Source: an uncultured Pseudoxanthomonas sp.
GTDB lineage: Bacteria; Pseudomonadota; Gammaproteobacteria; Xanthomonadales; Xanthomonadaceae
Reading direction: 5' to 3'
DNA length: 64,000 bases
Assembly (NCBI GenBank): GCA_946479745.1
Contig: CAMLGZ010000001.1
Location: 248,001 to 312,000, forward strand
Below, piece by piece: positions 25,101 to 34,277 of the stretch. A program made the position numbers and the translations under genes. Within the stretch, counting starts at the first letter, position 1. Each line of letters opens with the position of its first letter. A model generated the notes under the pieces. That model ran no database searches. It was given only the letters and a program-made list of their open reading frames with translations, and was not told where the DNA came from.

Positions 25101-26278
25101 ACTTGCTCCTCCACCTTTATTCGCTTAATTCCTCGACTGGTCCATTCAGGGGTAATCCACCCAAAGAAACCACCGCAGTCTGATTTGATATCGCATTCCG
25201 CACACGCCGGCAGATAATCTTGTTTCCAATTTGAAATGCTTCGACGCGCGAATGGCCTTAGTGCATCAGGCAACGTGCAGAGCGGCAAATTGTAAAGTGA
25301 CACCGACATACCTCTCTGGTCCAAGAAGCCGACGGCTTCATAGAGCGTTTCAGCCATGTCAACCGGATCAATCCATAGGGCCTCGTGATGCGCCTTGGCA
25401 AATCCGATTGGCTCGATGCCCATCAAAGCCACGTGCTCAACAAAGGGTAGATTCTGATAGATGTATCTCACTAGCGAGGACAGCCTTTCTACCGTGGGCT
25501 TCACTAAGACCACGCGGATCTCTATACGCTGTCCAGCCGCATGCAGTGCGTACAGCCCTTTGATAGTTTCAGCAAAGGCTCCGCTGCTCTGCACTATGTA
25601 ATCGTGCAGCCGGAAATGGTCTCCATACAACGGCACACCCCAGGTCAGTGAAGGATGCAAAGCCTTGAACTTGTCTGCGTACGCCGTATTTTCAAAGTTA
25701 CGGCCATTAGAAAGGATGTGGACATGCGTATCAGGCAGCGCATCCGCACATATTTTAATGACCTGGGTTAATCCATCACCTAGCAGAGTGGGTTCGCCAC
25801 CGCTAATCGCAATCGAGGCCTCCTCCTTATCGATTAGCCTGGCAAGATCGCAGAGATGCGACACGCGCCAATCGTCTTCAATCTGACGTGGGGGCTGCGA
25901 GCACATTAGACAGAAGCTGTTACATCGCTCAGTAGAAAATAGAACGTTGCCGTTGTCGCCGCGCCGATACCGCACCGCGACTTTCGATACGGATGGCTTG
26001 ACCTCAATCACGTCTCCCGCTTGTGCAACAGCTTGGTCGCCAAGCAGTTTAAGACTTGGGCGCCCGCTCGGAGCAGCCACGTCATCACTACTCAAGAATC
26101 CAGCCCAAGGGAGAGCCAAAATGGATTCCGAGGAGACTATTTCCGGATCAGACCGAAGATCCAAGATCATACTTTCCAACGGGAATTTCCCCTGCGAGAA
26201 TTCCTTCAGGCCGGCCACCTTCAGCAGCGCGGGTTCTTGCCACCCCTGCACCTCAACCTTGGCTTCGAGGGCAAGCAT
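25085..26278 (-). CDS. hxsC: Hxs-system radical SAM maturase HxsC
   Basis: 397 residues. The radical-SAM cluster motif CxxxCxxC is Cys119, Cys123, Cys126 (RCNSFCLMCSQPP). Other SAM-fold blocks are IAISGGEPTLLGDGL and HILSNGRNF. A Cys-rich C-terminus (Cys359, 362, 368, 394 in CAECDIKSDCGGFFG and VCARH) may bind an auxiliary cluster. The ~110-residue N-terminal part is probably the HxsC-specific domain. Its ATG shares one base with the hxsB stop (TAATG), and it overlaps hxsA, so production of the two maturases and the substrate is coupled. Confidence 0.9.
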   Translation of the reverse strand: MLALEAKVEVQGWQEPALLKVAGLKEFSQGKFPLESMILDLRSDPEIVSSESILALPWAGFLSSDDVAAPSGRPSLKLLGDQAVAQAGDVIEVKPSVSKVAVRYRRGDNGNVLFSTERCNSFCLMCSQPPRQIEDDWRVSHLCDLARLIDKEEASIAISGGEPTLLGDGLTQVIKICADALPDTHVHILSNGRNFENTAYADKFKALHPSLTWGVPLYGDHFRLHDYIVQSSGAFAETIKGLYALHAAGQRIEIRVVLVKPTVERLSSLVRYIYQNLPFVEHVALMGIEPIGFAKAHHEALWIDPVDMAETLYEAVGFLDQRGMSVSLYNLPLCTLPDALRPFARRSISNWKQDYLPACAECDIKSDCGGFFGWITPEWTSRGIKRIKVEEQVCARH

Positions 26279-27768
26279 TAGGCAACCTCCTTGAGGGCCT
26301 CGGGCTCGCGAGAGCGAAACACCCAGCGTTCCAAAGTAGTCCGGTCAATGGAGGGGAGTGTTTCCATTCTCTCCAACAACAAGTCAAACAGACCCATCTG
26401 CTTGCGACAGAAATCGCTTGTTGGCCGATGTCCGATGGAATCCCCTTGGCGTGCATAGTGATCGATGGGATCTGCACCGCAGAGAGGAACATAAGCACAA
26501 TCCGAGCATGTCGGTAGCGACTCCGCTACGCCGGCAGTCATGAGCGCCTTCATCGCTGGCGAGGCGAGCCAAGTGGCAACAGACTGGTCCACCCTTCCCA
26601 TAGAGAAGATGTGATCACCCATAGCGGCTAGCATGCGAGCCTCGTCTGAGGGGTAAACCTGGCCGTCATAGTCGTAAACCACCGTACCTAGTCCAGCGCC
26701 GGTCGGTGAGCGGAGATCGACATAACCGTGGCTAAAGGGTGTCAGCAACTGCGATAACAATAAGCTCGCGTATGTCTCCTCCATGGCGTATCCACCGCGG
26801 TTTACCGACAAGATATGGTCAAGCGCGATATCGTAAAATCGGAGGAAGTCTGGGATCGTGTATCCGTTTCGGACCTTGGTTTTTTTTGCGTAACCATAAG
26901 GGCTTAGCGGACGCAAGGAAATCGAGTGGAATCCAAGCTTCTTGTATTCATCGATGATCTCAATGGGAACTTCCAGACTTCGGCTGGTTAAAGTCGTCAA
27001 TGCGGATACTGAATCTTCGCCAAGAGCCCTTCTTCCTCGCTCGATTCCTTCCACTGTTCGACGATAACTATCACGTTCTGGTCTTGGCCTGTTGGCGTTG
27101 TGGAGCCACTCGGGTCCATCCAATGAAGTCGACAGCTGAAATTGGTGTTCTTTAAAGAAAGCCAACTGATCTTCGGTCAGATTGTGAAGCGTAGAGGCCA
27201 GCACAAATCGAAGAATCCGATTTTCCGTCTTGTTGCGCGCTTCTATCATCTCGGCCAGCGATTTCACGCGGTCAAAATGCAGCAAGGGCTCGCCGCCCTG
27301 AAACTCAATCGTGAGCCGTTCGGAAGGCCATTCGAATAGACGATCTACCGCATGCTGTGCGGCGATGCCCGACATGTCGAACTCGGCTTTGGTCGTTGGC
27401 TGCCTGGAAACCTGGCAATAGGAGCAGGTGTGGTGACAGCGCAGGGATACCACAAAGATATGTAGCGCTGGCCCACCTTGCAGATAGGCCTTTCGTGTCC
27501 GGTACTGACTAAGTAGTGGCGCCAACGTGGAACGATCTGGATCTGTTGCGATCAGGTTTCGCGCTTCCATGTCCGCGAACAGCGATTCACCCGGATATAG
27601 AGAACCACTGACCGCACGACCAAGATCAGCATGAAGCATCACCAGCCAGTCACCCGACATAGATGAGACGAAAACACGCTCCTGGTCCCAAGGTAGCCTG
27701 CGGAAACGCAAGGGCAGCAAGCGGTAACCCGAAGCACCTTCAAACGCATCTTTGGTCGCGAATCTCAT
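26278..27768 (-). CDS. hxsB: Hxs-system radical SAM maturase HxsB
   Basis: 496 residues. Radical-SAM motif Cys111, Cys115, Cys118 (RCHHTCSYCQVSR), SAM-binding FQGGEPLLHF, and a SPASM-like C-terminal Cys set (Cys421, 424, 430, 454: CSDCAYVPLCGADP, SDFCRKQMG) that could hold extra Fe-S clusters. Such enzymes are anaerobic-SME-like peptide maturases. The ~100-residue N-terminal extension may bind the precursor. It begins 2 bp after the hxsD stop. Base composition across the operon is visibly poorer in GC than the surroundings, as expected for acquired DNA. Confidence 0.92.
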   Translation of the reverse strand: MRFATKDAFEGASGYRLLPLRFRRLPWDQERVFVSSMSGDWLVMLHADLGRAVSGSLYPGESLFADMEARNLIATDPDRSTLAPLLSQYRTRKAYLQGGPALHIFVVSLRCHHTCSYCQVSRQPTTKAEFDMSGIAAQHAVDRLFEWPSERLTIEFQGGEPLLHFDRVKSLAEMIEARNKTENRILRFVLASTLHNLTEDQLAFFKEHQFQLSTSLDGPEWLHNANRPRPERDSYRRTVEGIERGRRALGEDSVSALTTLTSRSLEVPIEIIDEYKKLGFHSISLRPLSPYGYAKKTKVRNGYTIPDFLRFYDIALDHILSVNRGGYAMEETYASLLLSQLLTPFSHGYVDLRSPTGAGLGTVVYDYDGQVYPSDEARMLAAMGDHIFSMGRVDQSVATWLASPAMKALMTAGVAESLPTCSDCAYVPLCGADPIDHYARQGDSIGHRPTSDFCRKQMGLFDLLLERMETLPSIDRTTLERWVFRSREPEALKEVA

Positions 27769-27770
27769 CT

Positions 27771-28073
27771 TTACTCTACGGTTCTCGGCTGAGCTTGCCG
27801 TAGCGCCGCTTGCGCCAGAACGGTGTGTAGTTCTGCGGTTTGGGCTCTGACCCTTTCTCGCAGTAAGTCATCTAATAAGTCGTTGCGGAAATGCCGCTCT
27901 ATGTCGTCTATTTTTACGTCGCCTCTTTTTGGCACCAGACGGACTTGAATTCCCGCAGCCTCATCATTGATCTCTACAAAAAAATCACCGGTATAGCGAT
28001 GCGCTGTTCTGGTGACAACTTCTTTCAAGAAGGCGTCTCCCAACGCAATATTGAAAGCCTCGTGAGCTTTCAT
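27771..28073 (-). CDS. hxsD: Hxs-system protein HxsD
   Basis: 100 residues, first gene of the hxsD-B-C-A operon. The diagnostic stretch is FRNDLLDDLLRERVRAQT, equivalent to the LLNDYxLRE-type signature of the family, followed by a helix ending QAALRQAQP. The N-terminal part is a likely beta sheet (DFFVEINDEAAGIQVRLVPKRG). Small helper of unknown role, possibly recognising precursor or maturase. GGGGA lies eight bases before the ATG. No clear promoter hexamers were found in the 200 bp upstream. Confidence 0.85.
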   Translation of the reverse strand: MKAHEAFNIALGDAFLKEVVTRTAHRYTGDFFVEINDEAAGIQVRLVPKRGDVKIDDIERHFRNDLLDDLLRERVRAQTAELHTVLAQAALRQAQPRTVE

Positions 28074-28245
28074 AGTTCGTCCCCATTAGCTGCTTCCCCA
28101 AATCCGATGCTGCTCCGCATTAGCTCCAACTGCAACCTTTGGCCTTGAAAGACCGGTAGGCAACGTAAATAATTCACATGCGGAGCCTACCCAGAACTCT
28201 AGGTTGTGCCTGCATGAGGATGACGAGTTTTTTAGCTGCACGCCA

Positions 28246-28284
28246 AGAGCACCCCCTCCCCTGCTTCGCAAGGGAGGGGGCTAA
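28246..28284. repeat. R4 repeat at the HEPN/Hxs border
   Basis: CCCTCCCCTGCTTCGCAAGGGAGGGGGC; half of the element found at 11257 and 30340. It overlaps the stop codon of the HEPN-type gene. Confidence 0.7.
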
Positions 28285-28697
28285 AAGCCCTGTTGCGCCA
28301 GCTTCGCGGCCACCGCCTCGCAGGCCGCGATCAGATCCACCAGCAAGCGCTCGTCCACCTCCAGCAGCCCTTCGTACTCACCCAAATTGCGCTGCTGATG
28401 GCACTTGTCCAGCACCCGCCACACCTCCGGCCCCAGGCCCAGCGTGTGCGGCAACACCTGGAACACGATGTAGCGGTGATGCGCGCGATAGCCCTTGCTG
28501 CGCAACGCCGCCAGGCACAAGGCATGCGCCGCGTTGTAGGCCAGATCGAAACGACTCTCAAACGCCAGCGACTCCGTCTTGGCGTCCTTCAATCGCGCCA
28601 ACCCGGAACGCACCAGCCCTTCGTATTCCTTCGCATCGGGCGGCTCCACTGCCAGCGGCTTGCCTGCCCCTACCAGATTCTCAAGTACCGAGGTCAT
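28281..28697 (-). CDS. HEPN-domain protein paired with a nucleotidyltransferase
   Basis: 138 residues, almost wholly helical, matching HEPN-type proteins: a helix with FESRFDLAYNAAHALCLAALRSKGYRAHHR, then RNLGEYEG, whose Arg-Asn...Tyr resembles the HEPN active/AMPylation region, and DLIAACEAVAAKLAQ at the end. It overlaps the upstream nucleotidyltransferase gene by 17 bp. HEPN/MNT pairs often act as toxin-antitoxin modules with the HEPN partner an RNase controlled by AMPylation; whether that holds here is inferred. Confidence 0.75.
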   Translation of the reverse strand: MTSVLENLVGAGKPLAVEPPDAKEYEGLVRSGLARLKDAKTESLAFESRFDLAYNAAHALCLAALRSKGYRAHHRYIVFQVLPHTLGLGPEVWRVLDKCHQQRNLGEYEGLLEVDERLLVDLIAACEAVAAKLAQQGF

Positions 28698-29310
28698 CCA
28701 TTCCTCCTATCAACCAAAGCTTGGGTTGTTGCAGCACGCGCGTGACGAACGCGTTTTCATCCTTAACGCGCTTGCCGAGTTCCACACGGGAATAGATCGA
28801 GGGATTGATCGCGCGTCCCAGCCAACGCCCTATCTCATCCAGCGCCAACACCACGTCCGCGTAACCGATCGTATCCGATATCACCATCAGGTCGATGTCG
28901 CTGGAAGCAGTGTCGGTTCCCTTGGCCACCGACCCATAGAGGAAAGCCGCATCGATCCGGTCCGCCAACGGAGAGAGCGCTTCGCGCAAGGGTTCCGCCA
29001 AGCCAAAGGTCTTTTGCACGATGGCTACGAGTTCGTCATGGATGGGCGCGGCGGGATTGGCCTGATAGTGCTTCTGGTTGCCTACCGGCTTGACCGTGAG
29101 CAGGCCGCTGGCGACCAACTTGGCGAGTTCGCGCTGCACAGCACCCGAGCCGGCGCCGGTGGAAGCGATCAATTCACTAACGGTAAAAGTGCGCTGCGGC
29201 TGGCCGAAGACCCAACCCAGGACACGCTGTTGAGTCTGGGTGAACAACGCATCGGCTAAGCCCGCATGTCGGCTTGAAGTCGCGCTGGTGGCGGATCGGT
29301 TAATACCCAT
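28681..29310 (-). CDS. Winged-helix plus minimal nucleotidyltransferase (MNT) protein
   Basis: About 209 residues: an N-terminal winged helix (residues 20-85, FTVSELIASTGAGSGAVQREL, LLTVKPVGNQKHYQ) fused to an MNT domain with the catalytic signature GSVAKGTDTASSDIDLMV (Gly126-Ser127, Asp138 and Asp140). The fusion suggests one protein both represses its promoter and modifies its HEPN partner. ATGs at 29331 and 29310 are possible; a promoter (TTGTAA, 17 bp, TATCGT) placed at 29346-29318 would start transcription at about 29310, which would make the message nearly leaderless. Confidence 0.8.
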   Translation of the reverse strand: MGINRSATSATSSRHAGLADALFTQTQQRVLGWVFGQPQRTFTVSELIASTGAGSGAVQRELAKLVASGLLTVKPVGNQKHYQANPAAPIHDELVAIVQKTFGLAEPLREALSPLADRIDAAFLYGSVAKGTDTASSDIDLMVISDTIGYADVVLALDEIGRWLGRAINPSIYSRVELGKRVKDENAFVTRVLQQPKLWLIGGMDDLGT

Positions 29311-29346
29311 ATTGGGCACGATAATACCCAATATGGGTATTTACAA
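29302..29346 (-). promoter_or_regulatory. Promoter with two palindromic operators for the MNT/HEPN pair
   Basis: On the minus strand -35-like TTGTAA (29346-29341) and -10-like TATCGT (29323-29318) are separated by exactly 17 bp, and that spacer is the palindrome ATACCCA-TAT-TGGGTAT. A second palindrome, GTGCCCA-ATA-TGGGTAT, overlaps the start site. Together they give a 15-bp inverted repeat (29302-29316/29327-29341). The winged-helix N-terminus of the encoded protein is the natural candidate to bind. Confidence 0.65.
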
Positions 29347-29474
29347 GCCCGCCGACACGGGTGTCCGACTAACTAATACACCCTTCCCTCAGCCACTGAG
29401 ACGACTTCGAACTCCCTCTGCGCCCTCGGCCCGTGACATCCGGCACGCTTGCATATTGTATTTCGATGTGTTTT

Positions 29475-29491
29475 ATATCGTTTAACGATAT
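29475..29491 (+). promoter_or_regulatory. Palindromic operator upstream of the DUF2975/XRE pair
   Basis: Perfect palindrome ATATCGTT-T-AACGATAT, 17 bp before the DUF2975 start codon. Position and symmetry suit autoregulation by the XRE-type repressor encoded by the second gene. Confidence 0.6.
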
Positions 29492-29507
29492 GCCAGGAGG
29501 CCGTGCC

Positions 29508-30020
29508 ATGACCCGTACCAGCGCCCAAGCCCTCGCCATCGCCCGGCCCGTTATCCTGGGCCTGATCGTCCTCAACGCCTTCTATGCCCTGGTCATCGCA
29601 GGCCTGCTTGTCTGGAGCTTCTTCATAGAAGGCTGGCCAGGGCGACCGCTCGGCTTCGATATGGTCAACGCCCACCCGCTGGTGGGGCACGGACTGCGCG
29701 CCATCATCCTCATCGGCCTGGTGGGCGCGGCCATCGTGCACACCCTCCTGCGACGGCTGCTGGCCATCGTCGACACCGTGCGCAGCGGCGACCCCTTCAT
29801 CCTGGAGAACGCCCAACGCCTGAATGCCATCGCCTGGAGCATTGCCGCGCTCGAAGGACTGCGGCTGGTTATCGCCGCGATCGCAGCGGTGGTGTGGGAA
29901 CCGGGGAAGATCGACGCGTTCTCGCCTGCAGCGTGGCTGGCGGTGCTGCTGATGTTTGTGCTGGCCGGCGTGTTCGCCCACGGCGCGAGCATGCGCGCCG
30001 ACCTTGAAGGCACGGTGTGA
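29508..30020 (+). CDS. DUF2975 integral membrane protein
   Basis: 170 residues, four hydrophobic segments (IVLNAFYALVIAGLLVWSF, IILIGLVGAAIVHTLL, LEGLRLVIAAIAAVVW, WLAVLLMFVLAGVF). The cytoplasmic loop with SGDPFILENAQRLNAIAWS is typical of DUF2975. The ATG at 29508 is set by AGGAGG seven bases upstream. The XRE gene starts one base after its stop; such pairs form small membrane protein/repressor modules of unknown signal. Confidence 0.85.
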   Translation: MTRTSAQALAIARPVILGLIVLNAFYALVIAGLLVWSFFIEGWPGRPLGFDMVNAHPLVGHGLRAIILIGLVGAAIVHTLLRRLLAIVDTVRSGDPFILENAQRLNAIAWSIAALEGLRLVIAAIAAVVWEPGKIDAFSPAAWLAVLLMFVLAGVFAHGASMRADLEGTV

Positions 30021-30021
30021 C

Positions 30022-30273
30022 ATGGCGATTTTGGTACGACTGGACGAAAAGCTGTACGAACGGCGCATGACGCTGACCGAACTGGCTGCGCGCGTGGATA
30101 TCACCGTTGCCAACTTGTCGATTCTCAAGACGGGTAAGGCGAAGGCGATTCGCTTTTCTACGCTTGAGGCGATTTGTGTGGTGTTGGAGTGTCAGCCGGG
30201 GGAGTTGTTGGAGTTTCGCTTGGATGATCAGGCGGGCGATGCGGGGTCTGCGGATGCAAGTGGGGGAGTTTAG
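30022..30273 (+). CDS. XRE-family HTH repressor (YozG-like)
   Basis: 83 residues, essentially one Cro/C1-type helix-turn-helix: MTLTELAARVDITVANLSILKTGKAKAIRFSTL. LEAICVVLECQPGELLEF closes the domain. Small HTH proteins of this kind are encoded next to DUF2975 genes and regulate the pair. It probably binds the palindrome at 29475-29491. Confidence 0.88.
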   Translation: MAILVRLDEKLYERRMTLTELAARVDITVANLSILKTGKAKAIRFSTLEAICVVLECQPGELLEFRLDDQAGDAGSADASGGV

Positions 30274-30283
30274 GCGTAAACGG

Positions 30284-30311
30284 AAAACCCCTGCATTGCA
30301 GGGGTTTTGAT
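30284..30311 (+). terminator. Terminator after the XRE gene
   Basis: AAAACCCCTGCA and TGCAGGGGTTTT form a near-perfect hairpin ending in TTTT, 11 bp after the stop codon. Its symmetry would also let it act on the minus strand. Confidence 0.85.
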
Positions 30312-30336
30312 TAGAAGAATGCTTGAGGGATTGCGC

Positions 30337-30386
30337 GAAGAGCAACCCCTCCCCAACCCTCCCCTGCTTCGCAAGGGAGGGGGCCA
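30337..30386. repeat. R4 repeat downstream of purA
   Basis: Copy of the GC-rich element with CCCTCCCCTGCTTCGCAAGGGAGGG between the convergent XRE and purA genes. Confidence 0.7.
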
Positions 30387-30387
30387 A

Positions 30388-31857
<1,470 letters not shown>

Positions 31858-31887
31858 CTACCCTGCTGTGGCCTGGCTTTGGCTGTG

Positions 31888-32050
31888 GCCCCTCCCCTTG
31901 CTCGCGTAGCGAGTAGGGGGAGGTTGGGAGGGGGTGCTTTTTGCTCGCGAACCCTCTAGAGCAAGATCAAGAGCAACCCCTTCCGCCCTTCGGGCACCCC
32001 GTATCAAGTACGGGGCAGGCTCTTCCCCTGCAAGCAAAGGGAAGGGAAAG
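31888..32050. repeat. R4 repeats downstream of hflC
   Basis: Two R4-type copies (CCCCTCCCCTTGCTCGCGTAGCGAGTAGGGGGAGG and the CCTTCCGCCCTTCGGGCACCCCG variant) with CAAGATCAAGAG filler. No gene in this stretch. Confidence 0.7.
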
Positions 32051-32053
32051 CGG

Positions 32054-32917
32054 TCAGCGATCGCTCTTCATGTACTGCAGGAACGGGTCGTCCTTGTCCA
32101 GCACGATCACGCTGTTGCCGTCGGAGAACGAGGTGCCGTAGGCCTCCAGGCTGCGCTGGAAGGCGTAGAACGACGGGTCTCGGTTGGCGGCTTCGGCGTA
32201 GATGCGGGCGGCTTCAGCGTCGCCCTCGCCTTTCAGCTTCTGCGAATCGCGTTCGGCTTCGGCCACCAGTACCACCTGGTCGCGGTCGGCAGCGGCGCGG
32301 ATGGTGCGGGCCTGCTCTTCACCCTCGGCGCGCAGCTTGCTGGCCACCTGCATGCGCTGGGCGCGCATGCGTTCGTAGACCTGCTTGATCACTTCGCTGT
32401 CGGTGGGCAGGTCGATCTGCTTCAGACGGATGTCGGTGATGTGCATGCCCAGCGTGCCGGCGCCTTCGTTGATGGCGGTGAGCTGCTTGACCACGATGTC
32501 GTTGCGGTCGCCGGACACCAGCTGCTGCAGGGTGCGCGAGTTGATCTCGTTGCGCAGCGAATCGGTGATGATGGGCGCCAGACGCTCGTTGGCGGTCTTT
32601 TCCTCGCCGCCGGTGGCGCGGTAGAAAGCGCGCACGTCGGAGATGTAGCCCACGGCGAAGAAGTCGACGCTGACGTCCTTGCGTTCCAGGGTCAGGTAGC
32701 GCTCCGGCGCGGTTTCCAGGATCTGGAAACGGCGGTCGAACACGCGCGCGGTCTCCACCAGCGGCACCTTGAAATGCAGACCGGGCTTGATATCGGCACG
32801 GACCACCCGGCCCAGGTTCAACACCAGCGCGGTCTGGTCCTCGCGGACTACGTAGACCGAACCCAGCAGGCCGAACAGGATCACGGCCGCGATGGCGGCG
32901 TAAAGGGAAGCTTTCAT
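32054..32917 (-). CDS. hflC: FtsH-protease modulator HflC
   Basis: 287 residues: an N-terminal membrane anchor (AAIAAVILFGLLGSVYVVREDQTALV) and an SPFH/band-7 domain facing the periplasm, then a helical stretch (ERMRAQRMQVASKLRAEGEEQARTI). With HflK it forms the large cage around FtsH and modulates degradation of membrane proteins. The start overlaps the hflK stop by 4 bp (ATGA). Confidence 0.97.
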   Translation of the reverse strand: MKASLYAAIAAVILFGLLGSVYVVREDQTALVLNLGRVVRADIKPGLHFKVPLVETARVFDRRFQILETAPERYLTLERKDVSVDFFAVGYISDVRAFYRATGGEEKTANERLAPIITDSLRNEINSRTLQQLVSGDRNDIVVKQLTAINEGAGTLGMHITDIRLKQIDLPTDSEVIKQVYERMRAQRMQVASKLRAEGEEQARTIRAAADRDQVVLVAEAERDSQKLKGEGDAEAARIYAEAANRDPSFYAFQRSLEAYGTSFSDGNSVIVLDKDDPFLQYMKSDR

Positions 32918-34044
32918 CGTTCGACCTCCTCACGGCCGGTGGGTCGCGCGGGGCGTTCGTTGGCGCTGGAAGGTGCGGTGCTCTGTATGGCGGGCATCAC
33001 CACTTCACTGGGCAGTACCGCGGGCGCAGCGGCGGCCGGCGCACCGTTCTGTGCGGGCATCGGCACATAGATCAGCTGCTTGCCGTCGCCGCCGACCACC
33101 TTGCGGTTCTGGGCCAGCACGCTCTGCACCGTTTCCAGCCATAGGCGCTTGCGGGTGACCTCCGGGGCGGACTTGTACTGTTCCTGCAGCAGACTGAAGC
33201 GAGCAGCGTCGCCGGTGGCTCGCGCCACTGCGGCAGTCTTGTAGCCATCGGCAGTGGTGCGCCGGCGCGCGGCTTCGCCACGTGCTTCGGGCACGACCTT
33301 GGCGGCGTAGGCCTGGGCCTGGTTGACCAGGCTTTCGCGGACTTGCTGGGCGCTGTTGACCTCGTCGAAGGCGGGCTGCACTTCGGTGGGGGGGCGGGCG
33401 TCGGGCAGATTGAGCTCGGTCACCACCAGGCCGGTGTGATAGGCATCGAGCGAATGCTGCAGGCGTTCCTTGGCGGAACTGCCCAGAGGGCCGCGCACGC
33501 CCAGCACGGTGTCCAGGTCCGAACGGCCGACCTGTTCGCGCACGGCGCTCTGGGCGGCCTGCTTGAGCACTTCGTCGGCGTTGCGCGAGCCGAACAGATA
33601 CAGGCGCGGATCGCTGATGCGGTACTGCACGTTGAGCGAGACGGTGACGATGTTTTCGTCCTTGGTCAGCACCGGCACGGTGTTGCTGAAAGTCTTGATC
33701 TCGGTGGCGTTGACCTTGGTGACCCTTTCGATGGGCCAGGGCCACTTGAAGTTGGGGCCGGGCTGCATGATGCGGGCGAACTGGCCGAAGCGCAGGACCA
33801 CGCCGCGCTGCTGTTCGCCGATCAGCTGGAAGCTGCTGAACACGATCAGCAGAACCAGGCCGATGACTACCCAGCGCAAGGGATTGCCGCCGCTGCCGTC
33901 GAACAGACCGCGCAGGCGGTCCAGCAGGCCGTTCAGATCGTTGCCGCCGCCCTTGTTGCCTTTCGGCTTCCAGGGATTGGGTCTGGGCTTTTCGCCGTCG
34001 CCGTTCGATCCGTTACCGCTGCTACCGGGGGTGTTCCAGGCCAT
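32914..34044 (-). CDS. hflK: FtsH-protease modulator HflK
   Basis: 376 residues. Gly/Asn/Lys-rich cytoplasmic N-terminus (SSGNGSNGDGEKPRPNPWKP), one membrane span (WVVIGLVLLIVFSSFQLI), then the SPFH domain (GEQQRGVVLRFGQFARIMQP) and a long helix. The C-terminus is Ala/Pro-rich and ends REEVER. Partner of HflC and FtsH; ftsH lies further upstream on the same strand. Confidence 0.97.
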   Translation of the reverse strand: MAWNTPGSSGNGSNGDGEKPRPNPWKPKGNKGGGNDLNGLLDRLRGLFDGSGGNPLRWVVIGLVLLIVFSSFQLIGEQQRGVVLRFGQFARIMQPGPNFKWPWPIERVTKVNATEIKTFSNTVPVLTKDENIVTVSLNVQYRISDPRLYLFGSRNADEVLKQAAQSAVREQVGRSDLDTVLGVRGPLGSSAKERLQHSLDAYHTGLVVTELNLPDARPPTEVQPAFDEVNSAQQVRESLVNQAQAYAAKVVPEARGEAARRRTTADGYKTAAVARATGDAARFSLLQEQYKSAPEVTRKRLWLETVQSVLAQNRKVVGGDGKQLIYVPMPAQNGAPAAAAPAVLPSEVVMPAIQSTAPSSANERPARPTGREEVER

Positions 34045-34131
34045 GCCTACTCCACGTTTGATGATGAGCGCAGGCCGGGGCCGTTGCGGTTCCGATTCTA
34101 CTAGATAGGGCCGCGTGGCCCTGGAGACAAG

Positions 34132-34275
34132 CGTAGGTCGGGGCTACGCCCCCGACGCCCGGGTTCCCGACTTCGTCTGTCGGGGGCGTAGTCCCGACCT
34201 ACTTGCTGTAGGAGCAGGCCCTGCCCGCTCCTACAAGGTCTTGACTCGCGATTCGTCGGGGGGCGGGTAGCCCCG
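34132..34275. repeat. Cluster of R2 and R5-type palindromes between hflX and hflK
   Basis: Inverted R2 pair (GTAGGTCGGGGCTACGCCCCCGACG at 34132-34158 and complement at 34180-34202), a short TGTAGGAGCAGGCCCTGCCCGCTCCTAC palindrome, and GGCGGGTAGCCCCGCCCTACG overlapping the hflX stop. No gene. Confidence 0.75.
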
Positions 34276-34277
34276 CC

